Shown piece after piece: positions 1 through 5,298 of a stretch of 6,097 bases of DNA; position 1 is the stretch's first letter; each line of letters begins with the position of its first letter. This DNA comes from an uncultured Bacilli bacterium (lineage in GTDB: Bacteria; Bacillota_I; Bacilli_A; RF39; UBA660). The position numbers were made by a program, and so were the translations under genes. The stretch spans positions 1 through 6,097 of the forward strand of contig CANQDN010000075.1 in assembly GCA_947593275.1 (NCBI GenBank). The letters run 5' to 3'. Under the pieces are notes generated by a model that saw nothing but the letters and a program-made list of their open reading frames with translations, searched no databases and was not told the DNA's origin.

Positions 1-1
1 G

Positions 2-238
2 GCGAGGCGAGGTAGTGGTGGTGGTTTAGGTAATCAAATTCGAATTGATCATCAAAATGGTTATACTACTCGTTATGGTCATATGACTACCGAACTTGAA
101 GTTAAAGTAGGAGATTATGTAACCAAAGGTCAAAGAATTGGTCATATGGGTTCAAGTGGTGATTCTAATGGTGTCCATCTTCACTATGAAGTCGCCTATA
201 ATGGAGTAACCTTTGATCCTCTAGATTTATATAAATAG
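2..238 (+). CDS. M23-family (LytM-like) peptidase, C-terminal part only
   Basis: This is the last 78 codons of a gene that begins before the window; the stop is TAG at 236-238. The visible part matches the second half of a peptidase M23 domain, a zinc endopeptidase that cuts peptide cross-links in peptidoglycan outside the membrane. In window numbering, TRYGHM (residues 23-28) corresponds to the family's conserved Y-x-H block, GDYVTKGQRIGHMGSSG (37-53) is the typical glycine-rich turn region, and GVHLHYEV (57-64) carries the HxH motif whose second His binds zinc. The first zinc ligands (HxxxD) and any signal peptide or coiled coil would lie upstream and cannot be seen. walJ starts 16 nt downstream, so the two are probably co-transcribed. 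The first ~15 bases are unusually GC-rich (see findings), so residues 1-4 are less certain than the rest. Confidence 0.88.
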   Translation, partial: ARRGSGGGLGNQIRIDHQNGYTTRYGHMTTELEVKVGDYVTKGQRIGHMGSSGDSNGVHLHYEVAYNGVTFDPLDLYK

Positions 239-254
239 GAAAGTAGTGAAGTAA

Positions 255-1019
255 ATGAAAGTATGTGTTTTAGCGAGTGGTTCAGGGGGTAATTCCACTT
301 ATATTGAAACTGATAAATATAAAATCCTAATTGATATTGGTAAAAATCGCAAATATATCGTTGATAAATTAAATGAAATAGGAGTAAAAGCCGAAGATAT
401 TGATTATATTTTTATTAGTCATCTTCATGATGATCATATCTCTGCTTTAAAAACTTTCTTAAAGAAATACCACCCAACTATCGTTATATCTGCCCCAATG
501 TTTCAAGAATTAAAGGATATTCATGATTATGAACATATTTTAATTTATGAAGATGAAGTAATATTAGATAATCTTAAAGTAAATTGTATTCATTCTAGTC
601 ATGATGCGACTGATTCTCGTAATTTTATCTTTGAAAATGGTAATAAATCTGTAGTATATGTAACTGATACTGGTTATGTAAATTATAAAAATTTTAAATA
701 TTTAACTAATAAAAATGTTTATTTATTTGAAGCTAACCACGATATTGAAAAATTAGAGCATGGTCCTTATCCTGATTGGCTTAAAAAAAGAGTCTTATCT
801 GATTATGGCCATTTAAGTAATAATGCGAGCGCAGTCTATCTTTCTAAATTAATTGGTAATGATACTAAAAAAATCTATTTAATGCATTTATCAGAAAAAA
901 ATAACACTGAAGAATTAGCTTTAAATGAGATTCATAATGTTTTTAAAACTTATAATATTCCTTTTGATGATATTAAATGTGCCAAACAAGATCTAATAAG
1001 TGAAGTGATTAATTTATGA
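255..1019 (+). CDS. walJ: WalJ/YycJ-type MBL-fold metallohydrolase
   Basis: This 254-residue cytoplasmic metallo-beta-lactamase-fold protein belongs to the WalJ (YycJ) family, whose members are about 265 residues long. The N-terminus, VLASGSGGNSTYIE (5-18), is the family signature. The metal site is complete: HLHDDH at 56-61 (HxHxDH), H116, D138 in YVTDTG, and the EANHD block at 159-163. GHLSN (185-189) and MHLSEKN (210-216) are further WalJ hallmarks. In Bacillus and relatives the family sits with the WalRK cell-wall two-component system and has been linked to wall metabolism and DNA repair; its exact substrate is unsettled. The ATG at 255 fits the family N-terminus but has only a weak ribosome site (AGGAAAG, about 12-14 nt upstream, overlapping the preceding stop), so coupling to the M23 gene is plausible. 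The TGA stop lies in the ATGA that starts rlmH, consistent with one operon. Confidence 0.9.
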   Translation: MKVCVLASGSGGNSTYIETDKYKILIDIGKNRKYIVDKLNEIGVKAEDIDYIFISHLHDDHISALKTFLKKYHPTIVISAPMFQELKDIHDYEHILIYEDEVILDNLKVNCIHSSHDATDSRNFIFENGNKSVVYVTDTGYVNYKNFKYLTNKNVYLFEANHDIEKLEHGPYPDWLKKRVLSDYGHLSNNASAVYLSKLIGNDTKKIYLMHLSEKNNTEELALNEIHNVFKTYNIPFDDIKCAKQDLISEVINL

Positions 1020-1453
1020 TTAGAATAATCTGTTTAGGAAAATTAAAAGAAAAATATCTAGAAGATTTAGTAAATGATTATTTAAATAGAATAAATAAGT
1101 ATCATAAAATTGAATTAATTGAACTAAAAGATGAAGAGAATTTGGAAGTAGAAGCAAGGAGTATAAGCAAATATTTGCATCCCAATGATTATGTTATAGC
1201 GCTTGATCCAAATGGTAAAAGTCTTACTAGTGAAGAATTTGCTTCATTTATAGATAAAACATTTATTACTAATAGTTCTATTACTTTTATAATTGGCTCC
1301 TCTAATGGTATTCACGAAAGTATTAAAAGAAGGAGTAATTTAAAATTATCATTCTCTAAATTTACTTTTCCCCATGGCCTTTTTAGGGGAATATTACTAG
1401 AACAAATATATCGAGCTTTTAAAATAAATAATCATGAAACATATCATAAATAG
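1016..1453 (+). CDS. rlmH: RlmH, 23S rRNA (pseudouridine1915-N3)-methyltransferase
   Basis: RlmH is a small SPOUT-class, SAM-dependent enzyme that methylates pseudouridine 1915 in helix 69 of 23S rRNA on assembled 70S ribosomes. The protein begins with the usual pattern (IICLGKLKEKYL, 4-15). It has the trefoil-knot SAM loop FIIGSSNG (91-98), then LSFSKFTFPHGLFRGILLEQIYRAFKI (111-137), and ends in the near-invariant YHK (143-145). The conserved H120, R124, E129 and Y132-R133-A134 are all present. At 145 residues it is shorter than typical members (about 155-159); the missing part appears to be the variable segment around residues 40-52. The SAM loop reads GSSNG where most homologues have GG-x-x-G. 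Start and stop are well defined: ATG overlaps the walJ stop by 4 nt, and TAG overlaps the ribosome site of the next gene. The walJ-rlmH neighbourhood is known from Bacillus and Staphylococcus, where an HtrA-like protease gene usually sits between them; it is absent here. Confidence 0.95.
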   Translation: MIRIICLGKLKEKYLEDLVNDYLNRINKYHKIELIELKDEENLEVEARSISKYLHPNDYVIALDPNGKSLTSEEFASFIDKTFITNSSITFIIGSSNGIHESIKRRSNLKLSFSKFTFPHGLFRGILLEQIYRAFKINNHETYHK

Positions 1454-1461
1454 GAGGCATT

Positions 1462-2715
1462 ATGAATATAACTAATTTAAAAAAAATACTATATGATAGA
1501 ATAACTAATGCTAATTCTAAATTAAATTCTTTAGATATAAGTATTAATTTTTATAAAGAAATTATTTTAGATTTAGAAAATGGGAAATTAAATGTAAGAG
1601 GAAAGAATTTTTTGGAAGATAAATATCAATTTTATCTTACTAAAGAAAATTTAATGAGAGGAATAAATGTTTTAAATAATGACTTGTTTATATTAGAAGA
1701 ACAAAAAAGAATAGAAAAAGCAAAATTAAAAAATCTTACTCTTGCTTTAAGTTCTTTAAAGTATAAACAGATTTTATCACCTTCATTAATGGATTATATA
1801 AAAGATATTTTATTAGAAGAAAAGTTATCAGAAGTTGAGATAATTAATATTTTTGAAAAAATTAAAATTCATAATAGTAAGTGTCAGGATAAAACTAATA
1901 GGATTTCTGGTAATGATTTGTTTTTAATTTTAAATATGTTAAATCAGGGTTATGAAGAGATTGTTATTAAAGATCATGCGAAAAAAGAAAAGTTAGAGAT
2001 GGTTGCTAAAAAATGTCTTGCTTTAATTGAGAGTAATCCTTTAACTAAAGTTACAGAAGTTTTAAATATTGATGAGGTATATAACGCTAAAGATGCTCGC
2101 TATATATATTCTTTGATGTTAAAACATTATCAGAATGAAATTATTGCTTTAATAGAAGTTTTAAAAAATCCTGAGTTTTATTTTAATATTGCTATTTTAC
2201 AGGATATAAAGGATGATTATAAAATTCTTTATCAAAAATATATGTATGTAAGAAATTTACTTGATAATATAAAAGATGATATATATGAAAAAGAAACAGA
2301 AGAAGTAAGTTTAGATGAGGAAGAAACAATAAATTTATATTATTCTACTAATAGTTATGATCCTAATAAGTGTTATTTTATAAATGATTTAATGGGTATT
2401 AGAGAAGAAAGTTTACAAAAAGTTTTAGATTTAATAAATGATTTTAAGAATGGGAAAAAGAGTCGAATTAAAATGCTCAGTGGTTATCATGGTTTGTTTG
2501 AGTTAAAGGATGATCAAATAAGAATTGTTTTAAAATTAATGGATAATCAAAATTATTCTGTTATGGGTGTATTTATTAAAAAAGCTGATAATGATATGCT
2601 AAATTATAATAAAATGGCTAATAGACCTATTGCAGTTAAAAATGAGGCTTATACTCTTGCAGTTGAAAGATTATATAATGAATATATTAGTGAATTTGCT
2701 CGTAAGGGAAGATAA
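1462..2715 (+). CDS. Hypothetical protein, helical N-terminus with RelE/HigB-like C-terminal segment
   Basis: I do not recognise this 417-residue protein as a named family. The start is sure: AGGAGG at 1452-1457 lies 4 nt before the ATG and overlaps the rlmH stop. No signal peptide or membrane segment is visible, so it is probably cytoplasmic. Residues 1-110 are Lys/Glu/Leu-rich and likely coiled-coil or helical bundle. Residues 110-275 are mostly helical, and 276-290 form an acidic linker. Residues 334-378 look different: SRIKMLSGYHGLFELKDDQ and IRIVLKLMDNQNYSVMGVFIKKADND resemble the strand-rich core of RelE/HigB/Gp49-type toxins (K-x-L, G-L-x-E-L, Q-I-R-I-V, G-x-F-x-K-K), followed by a helix (396-412). 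This assignment is by eye only. Upstream and downstream genes are housekeeping (rlmH, ung), and spacing implies one transcript. Codon use is unusual: only 4 codons end in C. Confidence 0.85.
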   Translation: MNITNLKKILYDRITNANSKLNSLDISINFYKEIILDLENGKLNVRGKNFLEDKYQFYLTKENLMRGINVLNNDLFILEEQKRIEKAKLKNLTLALSSLKYKQILSPSLMDYIKDILLEEKLSEVEIINIFEKIKIHNSKCQDKTNRISGNDLFLILNMLNQGYEEIVIKDHAKKEKLEMVAKKCLALIESNPLTKVTEVLNIDEVYNAKDARYIYSLMLKHYQNEIIALIEVLKNPEFYFNIAILQDIKDDYKILYQKYMYVRNLLDNIKDDIYEKETEEVSLDEEETINLYYSTNSYDPNKCYFINDLMGIREESLQKVLDLINDFKNGKKSRIKMLSGYHGLFELKDDQIRIVLKLMDNQNYSVMGVFIKKADNDMLNYNKMANRPIAVKNEAYTLAVERLYNEYISEFARKGR

Positions 2716-2719
2716 ACAG

Positions 2720-2727
2720 AAGGAGGT
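2720..2727 (+). promoter_or_regulatory. Consensus ribosome binding site of ung
   Basis: AAGGAGGT is a full match to the anti-Shine-Dalgarno sequence, 7 nt before the ATG at 2735. It is the strongest site in the window, fixes the ung start, and indicates a normal Bacillota-type 16S rRNA 3' end. Confidence 0.9.
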
Positions 2728-2734
2728 AAAGTAA

Positions 2735-3391
2735 ATGATAGGAAATGATTGGGATGAAAAATTAAAAATAATTTGGAATAGTGAAGGGTTTAAGAAGTTT
2801 TATCATGTAGTTATGGAAGAATATCGCACCAAAACCATATTTCCTCCTAAAGATCATATATTTGAAGCTTTAAAATTAACTAGTTATAAAGATACTAAAG
2901 TAGTTATAGTAGGCCAAGATCCTTATCATGGAGAAGGAGAAGCCCATGGACTTTCTTTTTCCGTCCAAAAGGGAGTTAAAGTACCTCCATCTTTACAAAA
3001 TATTTATAAAGAATTATATGATGATTTAGGAATACCCCCTAAAAATGATGGAGATTTAACAAATTGGGCTAAAAATGGGGTATTACTTTTAAATGCCGTT
3101 TTAACTGTAGTAAAAGATACACCAGCATCTCATCGTAATCTTGGTTGGGAGCGTTTAACAGATTATATTATTAAGCTTTTAAATGAAAAAGAAGAACCAG
3201 TAGTATTTATTCTTTGGGGTAATTTTGCGAAAGAAAAAGCTAGCCTAATAACTAATCCGAAACATTTGGTTTTAATGAGTCCTCATCCTAGTCCTTTTTC
3301 TGCTCGGTATGGCTTTTTTGGTTCCAAACCATTTAGTAAAACAAATGAATTCTTGAAAAAAAATGGTCTAAAAGAAATAGATTGGAGTTAG
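2735..3391 (+). CDS. ung: Uracil-DNA glycosylase, family 1
   Basis: Ung removes uracil from DNA by cutting the N-glycosidic bond, the first step of base excision repair after cytosine deamination or dUMP misincorporation. The protein has the usual length (218 residues) and all family-1 motifs: the water-activating loop GQDPYH (60-65, catalytic D62), the Pro-rich loop VPPSLQNIYKEL (83-94), the uracil-binding strand LLLN (117-120, N120), and the minor-groove loop HPSPFSARYGFFGSKPFSKTN (184-204, catalytic H184). F188 stands where E. coli and human enzymes have the DNA-intercalating Leu. A Phe here is, to my recollection, also found in staphylococcal Ung, so the enzyme should be active. The start is fixed by AAGGAGGT 7 nt upstream. 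It lies 19 nt after the 417-residue unknown gene and 26 nt before the next small gene, in the middle of the rightward cluster. Confidence 0.98.
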   Translation: MIGNDWDEKLKIIWNSEGFKKFYHVVMEEYRTKTIFPPKDHIFEALKLTSYKDTKVVIVGQDPYHGEGEAHGLSFSVQKGVKVPPSLQNIYKELYDDLGIPPKNDGDLTNWAKNGVLLLNAVLTVVKDTPASHRNLGWERLTDYIIKLLNEKEEPVVFILWGNFAKEKASLITNPKHLVLMSPHPSPFSARYGFFGSKPFSKTNEFLKKNGLKEIDWS

Positions 3392-3417
3392 AATAACTTG
3401 CTAAAGGAGATGAAATA

Positions 3418-3624
3418 ATGGAAAATTCAATTCGCGTTATAAAAGAATGGTGTGAAGAAAGCAATAAACATGGTTTAGAAAATTATATTGCTGATCGAAT
3501 ATTTGAAGCCGAAGAAGATGCCAATATTAAAACCGCTAAAAATTTACTTAAATTAAATTTATCTATTGATGATATTGCGACTGCCACCGGCTTAAGTAAA
3601 AACGTTATAGAATCTTTACAATAA
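3418..3624 (+). CDS. Small protein with helix-turn-helix-like C-terminus
   Basis: This 68-residue, cytoplasmic protein is preceded by a good ribosome site (AAAGGAGA, 3403-3410; 7 nt before the ATG), so it is probably translated. Residues 1-38 are charged and helical. Residues 39-67, TAKNLLKLNLSIDDIATATGLS followed by KNVIESLQ, look like a helix-turn-helix of the pattern A-x-x-L-L-x-x-x-L-S-I-x-x-I-A-x-x-T-G-L-S-x-x-x-I-x-x-L. The same pattern forms the C-terminal tail of Rpn/PD-(D/E)XK-nuclease-family transposase-like proteins and also occurs in small regulators. No nuclease domain is present upstream; ung occupies that DNA. It is therefore either a stand-alone small DNA-binding or adaptor protein, or a relic of such a tail that has kept its reading frame. 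It is the last gene of the rightward cluster, and a hairpin terminator begins at its stop codon. The function is unknown. Confidence 0.75.
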   Translation: MENSIRVIKEWCEESNKHGLENYIADRIFEAEEDANIKTAKNLLKLNLSIDDIATATGLSKNVIESLQ

Positions 3625-3650
3625 AAGAAGGCTAAAAACTTTCTTTTTTT
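3623..3650 (+). terminator. Rho-independent terminator of the walJ-rlmH-ung cluster
   Basis: Positions 3623-3631 (AAAAGAAGG) pair with 3639-3647 (CTTTCTTTT), giving 9 pairs including one G-T, around a 7-nt loop (CTAAAAA). The T-run continues to 3650. The stem is AT-rich and starts inside the TAA stop of the 68-residue gene, so it is modest in strength but well placed between convergent genes. Confidence 0.7.
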
Positions 3651-3659
3651 ATAGACATT

Positions 3660-3688
3660 AAAAAAGATGACTACATTTTAAAGTCATC
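3660..3688 (-). terminator. Rho-independent terminator of the LemA-like gene, overlapping its stop codon
   Basis: Read on the minus strand, GATGACT (3688-3682) pairs perfectly with AGTCATC (3672-3666) around a 9-nt loop, followed by six T (3665-3660). The upstream arm and loop are coding sequence (last residues DDFKM), and the TAG stop at 3673-3671 runs into the downstream arm. It lies back to back with the plus-strand terminator at 3623-3650. Confidence 0.85.
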
Positions 3689-4213
3689 AATTATTTCATC
3701 ATCCATATCTTTACCATCAAAGAATAATTTTAATTTAAATTTATGTATTCTAGCCACAATATTCGTAGGAAATCTTCTAATTATCGCATTTTCTAAACTA
3801 GTATTTTTGTTATAATAATTTTTGGCAGCAGTAAGCTTCTCATCTAATCTTTTTATTTTTTCGAGTTCTTTATTAAGCTCTTCATCTTCACTCAAATTTA
3901 AATCATCTTGCATCTTAAGAATTAAAGTTAAAGCTTCATTTAATTTTCTATCCATATCAAAGTTAGAAATATTCATATCTTTTAATTTTTCATATTCTTT
4001 AAAATAATTTTTGTTATCCTTCATATTCTTTTTTAAACTATTAGCAATCCTAATTAAATTATCATATTTAATCCGCAAATTTTCATCAATAATACATTCT
4101 GCTTCATGAACTTTTGTTTTTAAATCATTAAGTTGATTAAAGGCAGATATATAAAAAATTCCTCCTAAACATCCAATAATTATTATAATTAAAAGAATTG
4201 AAAACCAAACCAT
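3671..4213 (-). CDS. LemA-family membrane protein
   Basis: This 180-residue protein has one N-terminal membrane segment (about residues 3-25, rich in Ile/Leu/Gly) followed by a long charged helical domain, the LemA layout. FNQLNDLKTKVHEAECIIDE (25-44) with NLRIKYDNLI corresponds to the LemA opening block (Y-N-x-L-x-x-L-x-x-x-V-x-x-A-x-x-x-I-D, then R-x-D-L-I). AAKNYYNKN (129-137) and ENAIIRRFPTNIVA (142-155) match the closing block with its conserved Phe-Pro. The family is widespread and its biochemical role is not settled; the helical part may face the outside or the cytoplasm. I chose the ATG at 4213. GGTGG lies 5-6 nt before it, whereas the in-frame ATG at 4225 has no ribosome site and would add only MVVI. 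The gene faces the ung cluster, is divergent from the YqgX-like hydrolase, and appears to be a single-gene unit with its own terminator. Confidence 0.85.
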   Translation of the reverse strand: MVWFSILLIIIIIGCLGGIFYISAFNQLNDLKTKVHEAECIIDENLRIKYDNLIRIANSLKKNMKDNKNYFKEYEKLKDMNISNFDMDRKLNEALTLILKMQDDLNLSEDEELNKELEKIKRLDEKLTAAKNYYNKNTSLENAIIRRFPTNIVARIHKFKLKLFFDGKDMDDEIIDDFKM

Positions 4214-4234
4214 TATTACCACCATAATAAGTAT

Positions 4235-4240
4235 ATCATA
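4235..4240 (-). promoter_or_regulatory. Possible -10 element for the LemA-like gene
   Basis: TATGAT on the minus strand lies about 21 nt before the chosen start. No recognisable -35 hexamer is seen 16-18 nt further upstream, and the surrounding DNA is very AT-rich, so this is a weak call. Confidence 0.3.
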
Positions 4241-4284
4241 AAAGTAACTAAAATAAAATTATATTTAATCCAAAATTAAGAATT

Positions 4285-4295
4285 TATGATATAAT
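4285..4295 (+). promoter_or_regulatory. Possible -10 element(s) for the YqgX-like hydrolase gene
   Basis: TATGAT (4285-4290) overlaps TATAAT (4290-4295) just upstream of the ribosome site AAAGGTGAT (4299-4307). TATGAT would give a short leader that still includes the ribosome site; TATAAT would start transcription inside it. No clear -35 hexamer is visible. A promoter is expected here because the gene is divergent from its left neighbour. Confidence 0.35.
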
Positions 4296-4311
4296 AATAA
4301 AGGTGATTAAT

Positions 4312-4809
4312 ATGGAAATTAAAAAACTTGTTTTAGGATCTTTAAAAACCAATTGTTACATAGTTATAAAAAATAATGAATGTTTAATTATTGATCCTGC
4401 AGAAGAGGCTGAAGTTATTAAAGATGCTTGTCAAAATTATAAAGTTGTCGGTATTTTAGTAACGCATCATCACTTTGATCATATTGGTGCTTTAAATGAA
4501 TTAGAAAAATACTATCACTTAAAACATAATACCTTTAATGATTCCTTTGGCTATGAAATAATTAAAACTCCCGGTCATACCCAAGATTGTTTAACCTTTT
4601 ATTTTAAAAAAGAAAAAGTCCTATTTACCGGTGATTTTATCTTCTTTCATACAATTGGCCGCTGTGATTTAGAAAATTCTAGCATTCCTTTAATGATCGA
4701 TAGCTTAAAAAAGATTTCCTCTTATCCTGATGATCTAAAAATCTATCCTGGCCATGGTAAATCCACTATTTTAGGCGATGAAAAACCTTTATTTTCTACT
4801 TATTTTTAA
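4312..4809 (+). CDS. Compact MBL-fold hydrolase, glyoxalase II/YqgX-like
   Basis: This is a 165-residue cytoplasmic metallo-beta-lactamase-fold hydrolase of the glyoxalase II-related (YqgX-type) group. It opens with the group's LGSLKTNCYIVI (8-19) and IIDPAEE (26-32). The di-metal site is complete: THHHFDH (51-57, giving HxHxDH with H52, H54, D56, H57), TPGHT (86-90, H89), FTGD (105-108, D108) and YPGHG (145-149, H148). TIGRCDL (114-120) is typical of the YqgX branch. Members usually have about 200-210 residues. The shortfall is mostly the loop region between residues 60 and 82, so it is a minimal version rather than a truncated one. Glyoxalase II proper has a C-terminal helical glutathione-binding domain, which is missing; the substrate is likely another thioester or is unknown. 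The ATG at 4312 is preferred because the in-frame GTG at 4303 is part of the ribosome site AAAGGTGAT. Confidence 0.92.
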   Translation: MEIKKLVLGSLKTNCYIVIKNNECLIIDPAEEAEVIKDACQNYKVVGILVTHHHFDHIGALNELEKYYHLKHNTFNDSFGYEIIKTPGHTQDCLTFYFKKEKVLFTGDFIFFHTIGRCDLENSSIPLMIDSLKKISSYPDDLKIYPGHGKSTILGDEKPLFSTYF

Positions 4810-4835
4810 CCGAAAAATTCGAAAACTATCTTAAA

Positions 4836-5201
4836 TTAAAAAGTCTTTTCTGAATAAATATGACTATAATTAATTTTCTCTTCAAAAACTACATAACTAA
4901 GATAAATCATTCTAAGTAAATACCAATCTCCCGTCTTAGGATCACTCATAATAAGATGATCTCTTCCTGCTTCTTCAATTATCCCATCATAAACTTTATC
5001 TCGCCATTCTGTTGAATCCGGATAAGAAAAATACGCTTTAACTTTTTTTCCTTTATTAAGCCTTAAAATATTTTCAATATAACTTTGTTCCATTGGTAGA
5101 CTATTAGTACTACTAAAATTTATATTCCCCGGAGGACTTTCTAAGGTAGATATATTATTATTCGTGGGAAAAGTAGGGTTACTAAAGTAATTACCATTCA
5201 T
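4836..5201 (-). CDS. gerQ: GerQ-like spore coat/germination protein
   Basis: The 121-residue protein has a low-complexity Asn/Pro/Ser-rich N-terminus (1-34) and a conserved core. LPMEQSYIENILRLNKGK (35-52) and the block around GIIEEAGRDHLIMSDPKTG (73-91), then YLLRMIYLSYVVFEE (94-108), are the GerQ signature. In Bacillus, GerQ is a coat protein needed for the cortex-lytic enzyme CwlJ to function in spores, and it is cross-linked by transglutaminase Tgl. The start is set at ATG 5201 because AAAGAGGTG (5216-5208) is an ideal ribosome site 6 nt before it; the GTG at 5210 is inside that site. No Lys occurs before residue 50. No convincing terminator is seen in the 26 nt separating it from the convergent hydrolase. 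It suggests a spore-forming ancestor or sporulation capacity, but homologues might be retained for another role, so the function here is inferred. Confidence 0.88.
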   Translation of the reverse strand: MNGNYFSNPTFPTNNNISTLESPPGNINFSSTNSLPMEQSYIENILRLNKGKKVKAYFSYPDSTEWRDKVYDGIIEEAGRDHLIMSDPKTGDWYLLRMIYLSYVVFEEKINYSHIYSEKTF

Positions 5202-5207
5202 AAATTT

Positions 5208-5216
5208 CACCTCTTT
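5208..5216 (-). promoter_or_regulatory. Ribosome binding site deciding the gerQ start
   Basis: The minus strand reads AAAGAGGTG, 6 nt before the ATG at 5201. The in-frame GTG at 5210-5208 is the end of this site and is therefore an unlikely start. Confidence 0.8.
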
Positions 5217-5246
5217 AAATTTATATGATTATTTTTCTAATTTATG

Positions 5247-5275
5247 TTGACATTTTCCTAATTTAAATTTATTAT
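5247..5275 (+). promoter_or_regulatory. SigA-type promoter of the YitT-family gene
   Basis: A perfect -35 TTGACA (5247-5252) is followed after exactly 17 nt by TATTAT (5270-5275), one mismatch from the -10 consensus. Transcription would start near 5282, giving a leader of about 17 nt with the ribosome site TAGGA (5289-5293) 5 nt before the ATG. This is the clearest promoter in the window. Confidence 0.8.
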
Positions 5276-5298
5276 TTAATATAGAAAGTAGGATTAAA

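Noticed and set aside
1010..1025. Possible Mycoplasma-type code (TGA as Trp) given the high AT content
   Set aside because: TGA ends walJ exactly at the rlmH overlap and Trp is encoded by TGG throughout, for example five times in ung, so the standard bacterial code applies.
3822..4007. Plus-strand open frame of 61 codons, Ser/Phe/Leu-rich
   Set aside because: It lies entirely antisense to the LemA-like gene, has no ribosome site, and its low-complexity Ser/Phe content is what the complement of Lys/Glu/Leu codons produces.
4214..4225. Upstream ATG adding MVVI to the LemA-like protein
   Set aside because: There is no ribosome site before it; GGTGG between the two ATGs serves the downstream one.
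4303..4311. GTG start adding MIN to the YqgX-like hydrolase
   Set aside because: This GTG is part of the ribosome site AAAGGTGAT serving the ATG at 4312, and the family N-terminus fits the shorter form.
4811..4821. Small inverted repeat CGAA-AAA-TTCG between the convergent hydrolase and gerQ-like genes
   Set aside because: Only 4 bp of stem with a 3-nt loop and no T-run on either strand, so it is not a credible terminator.
5219..5227. Sporulation-sigma-like -10 (CATATAAAT on the minus strand) before gerQ
   Set aside because: It would place the transcription start inside the ribosome site, no matching -35 is found at the right distance, and such strings are expected by chance in this AT-rich spacer.
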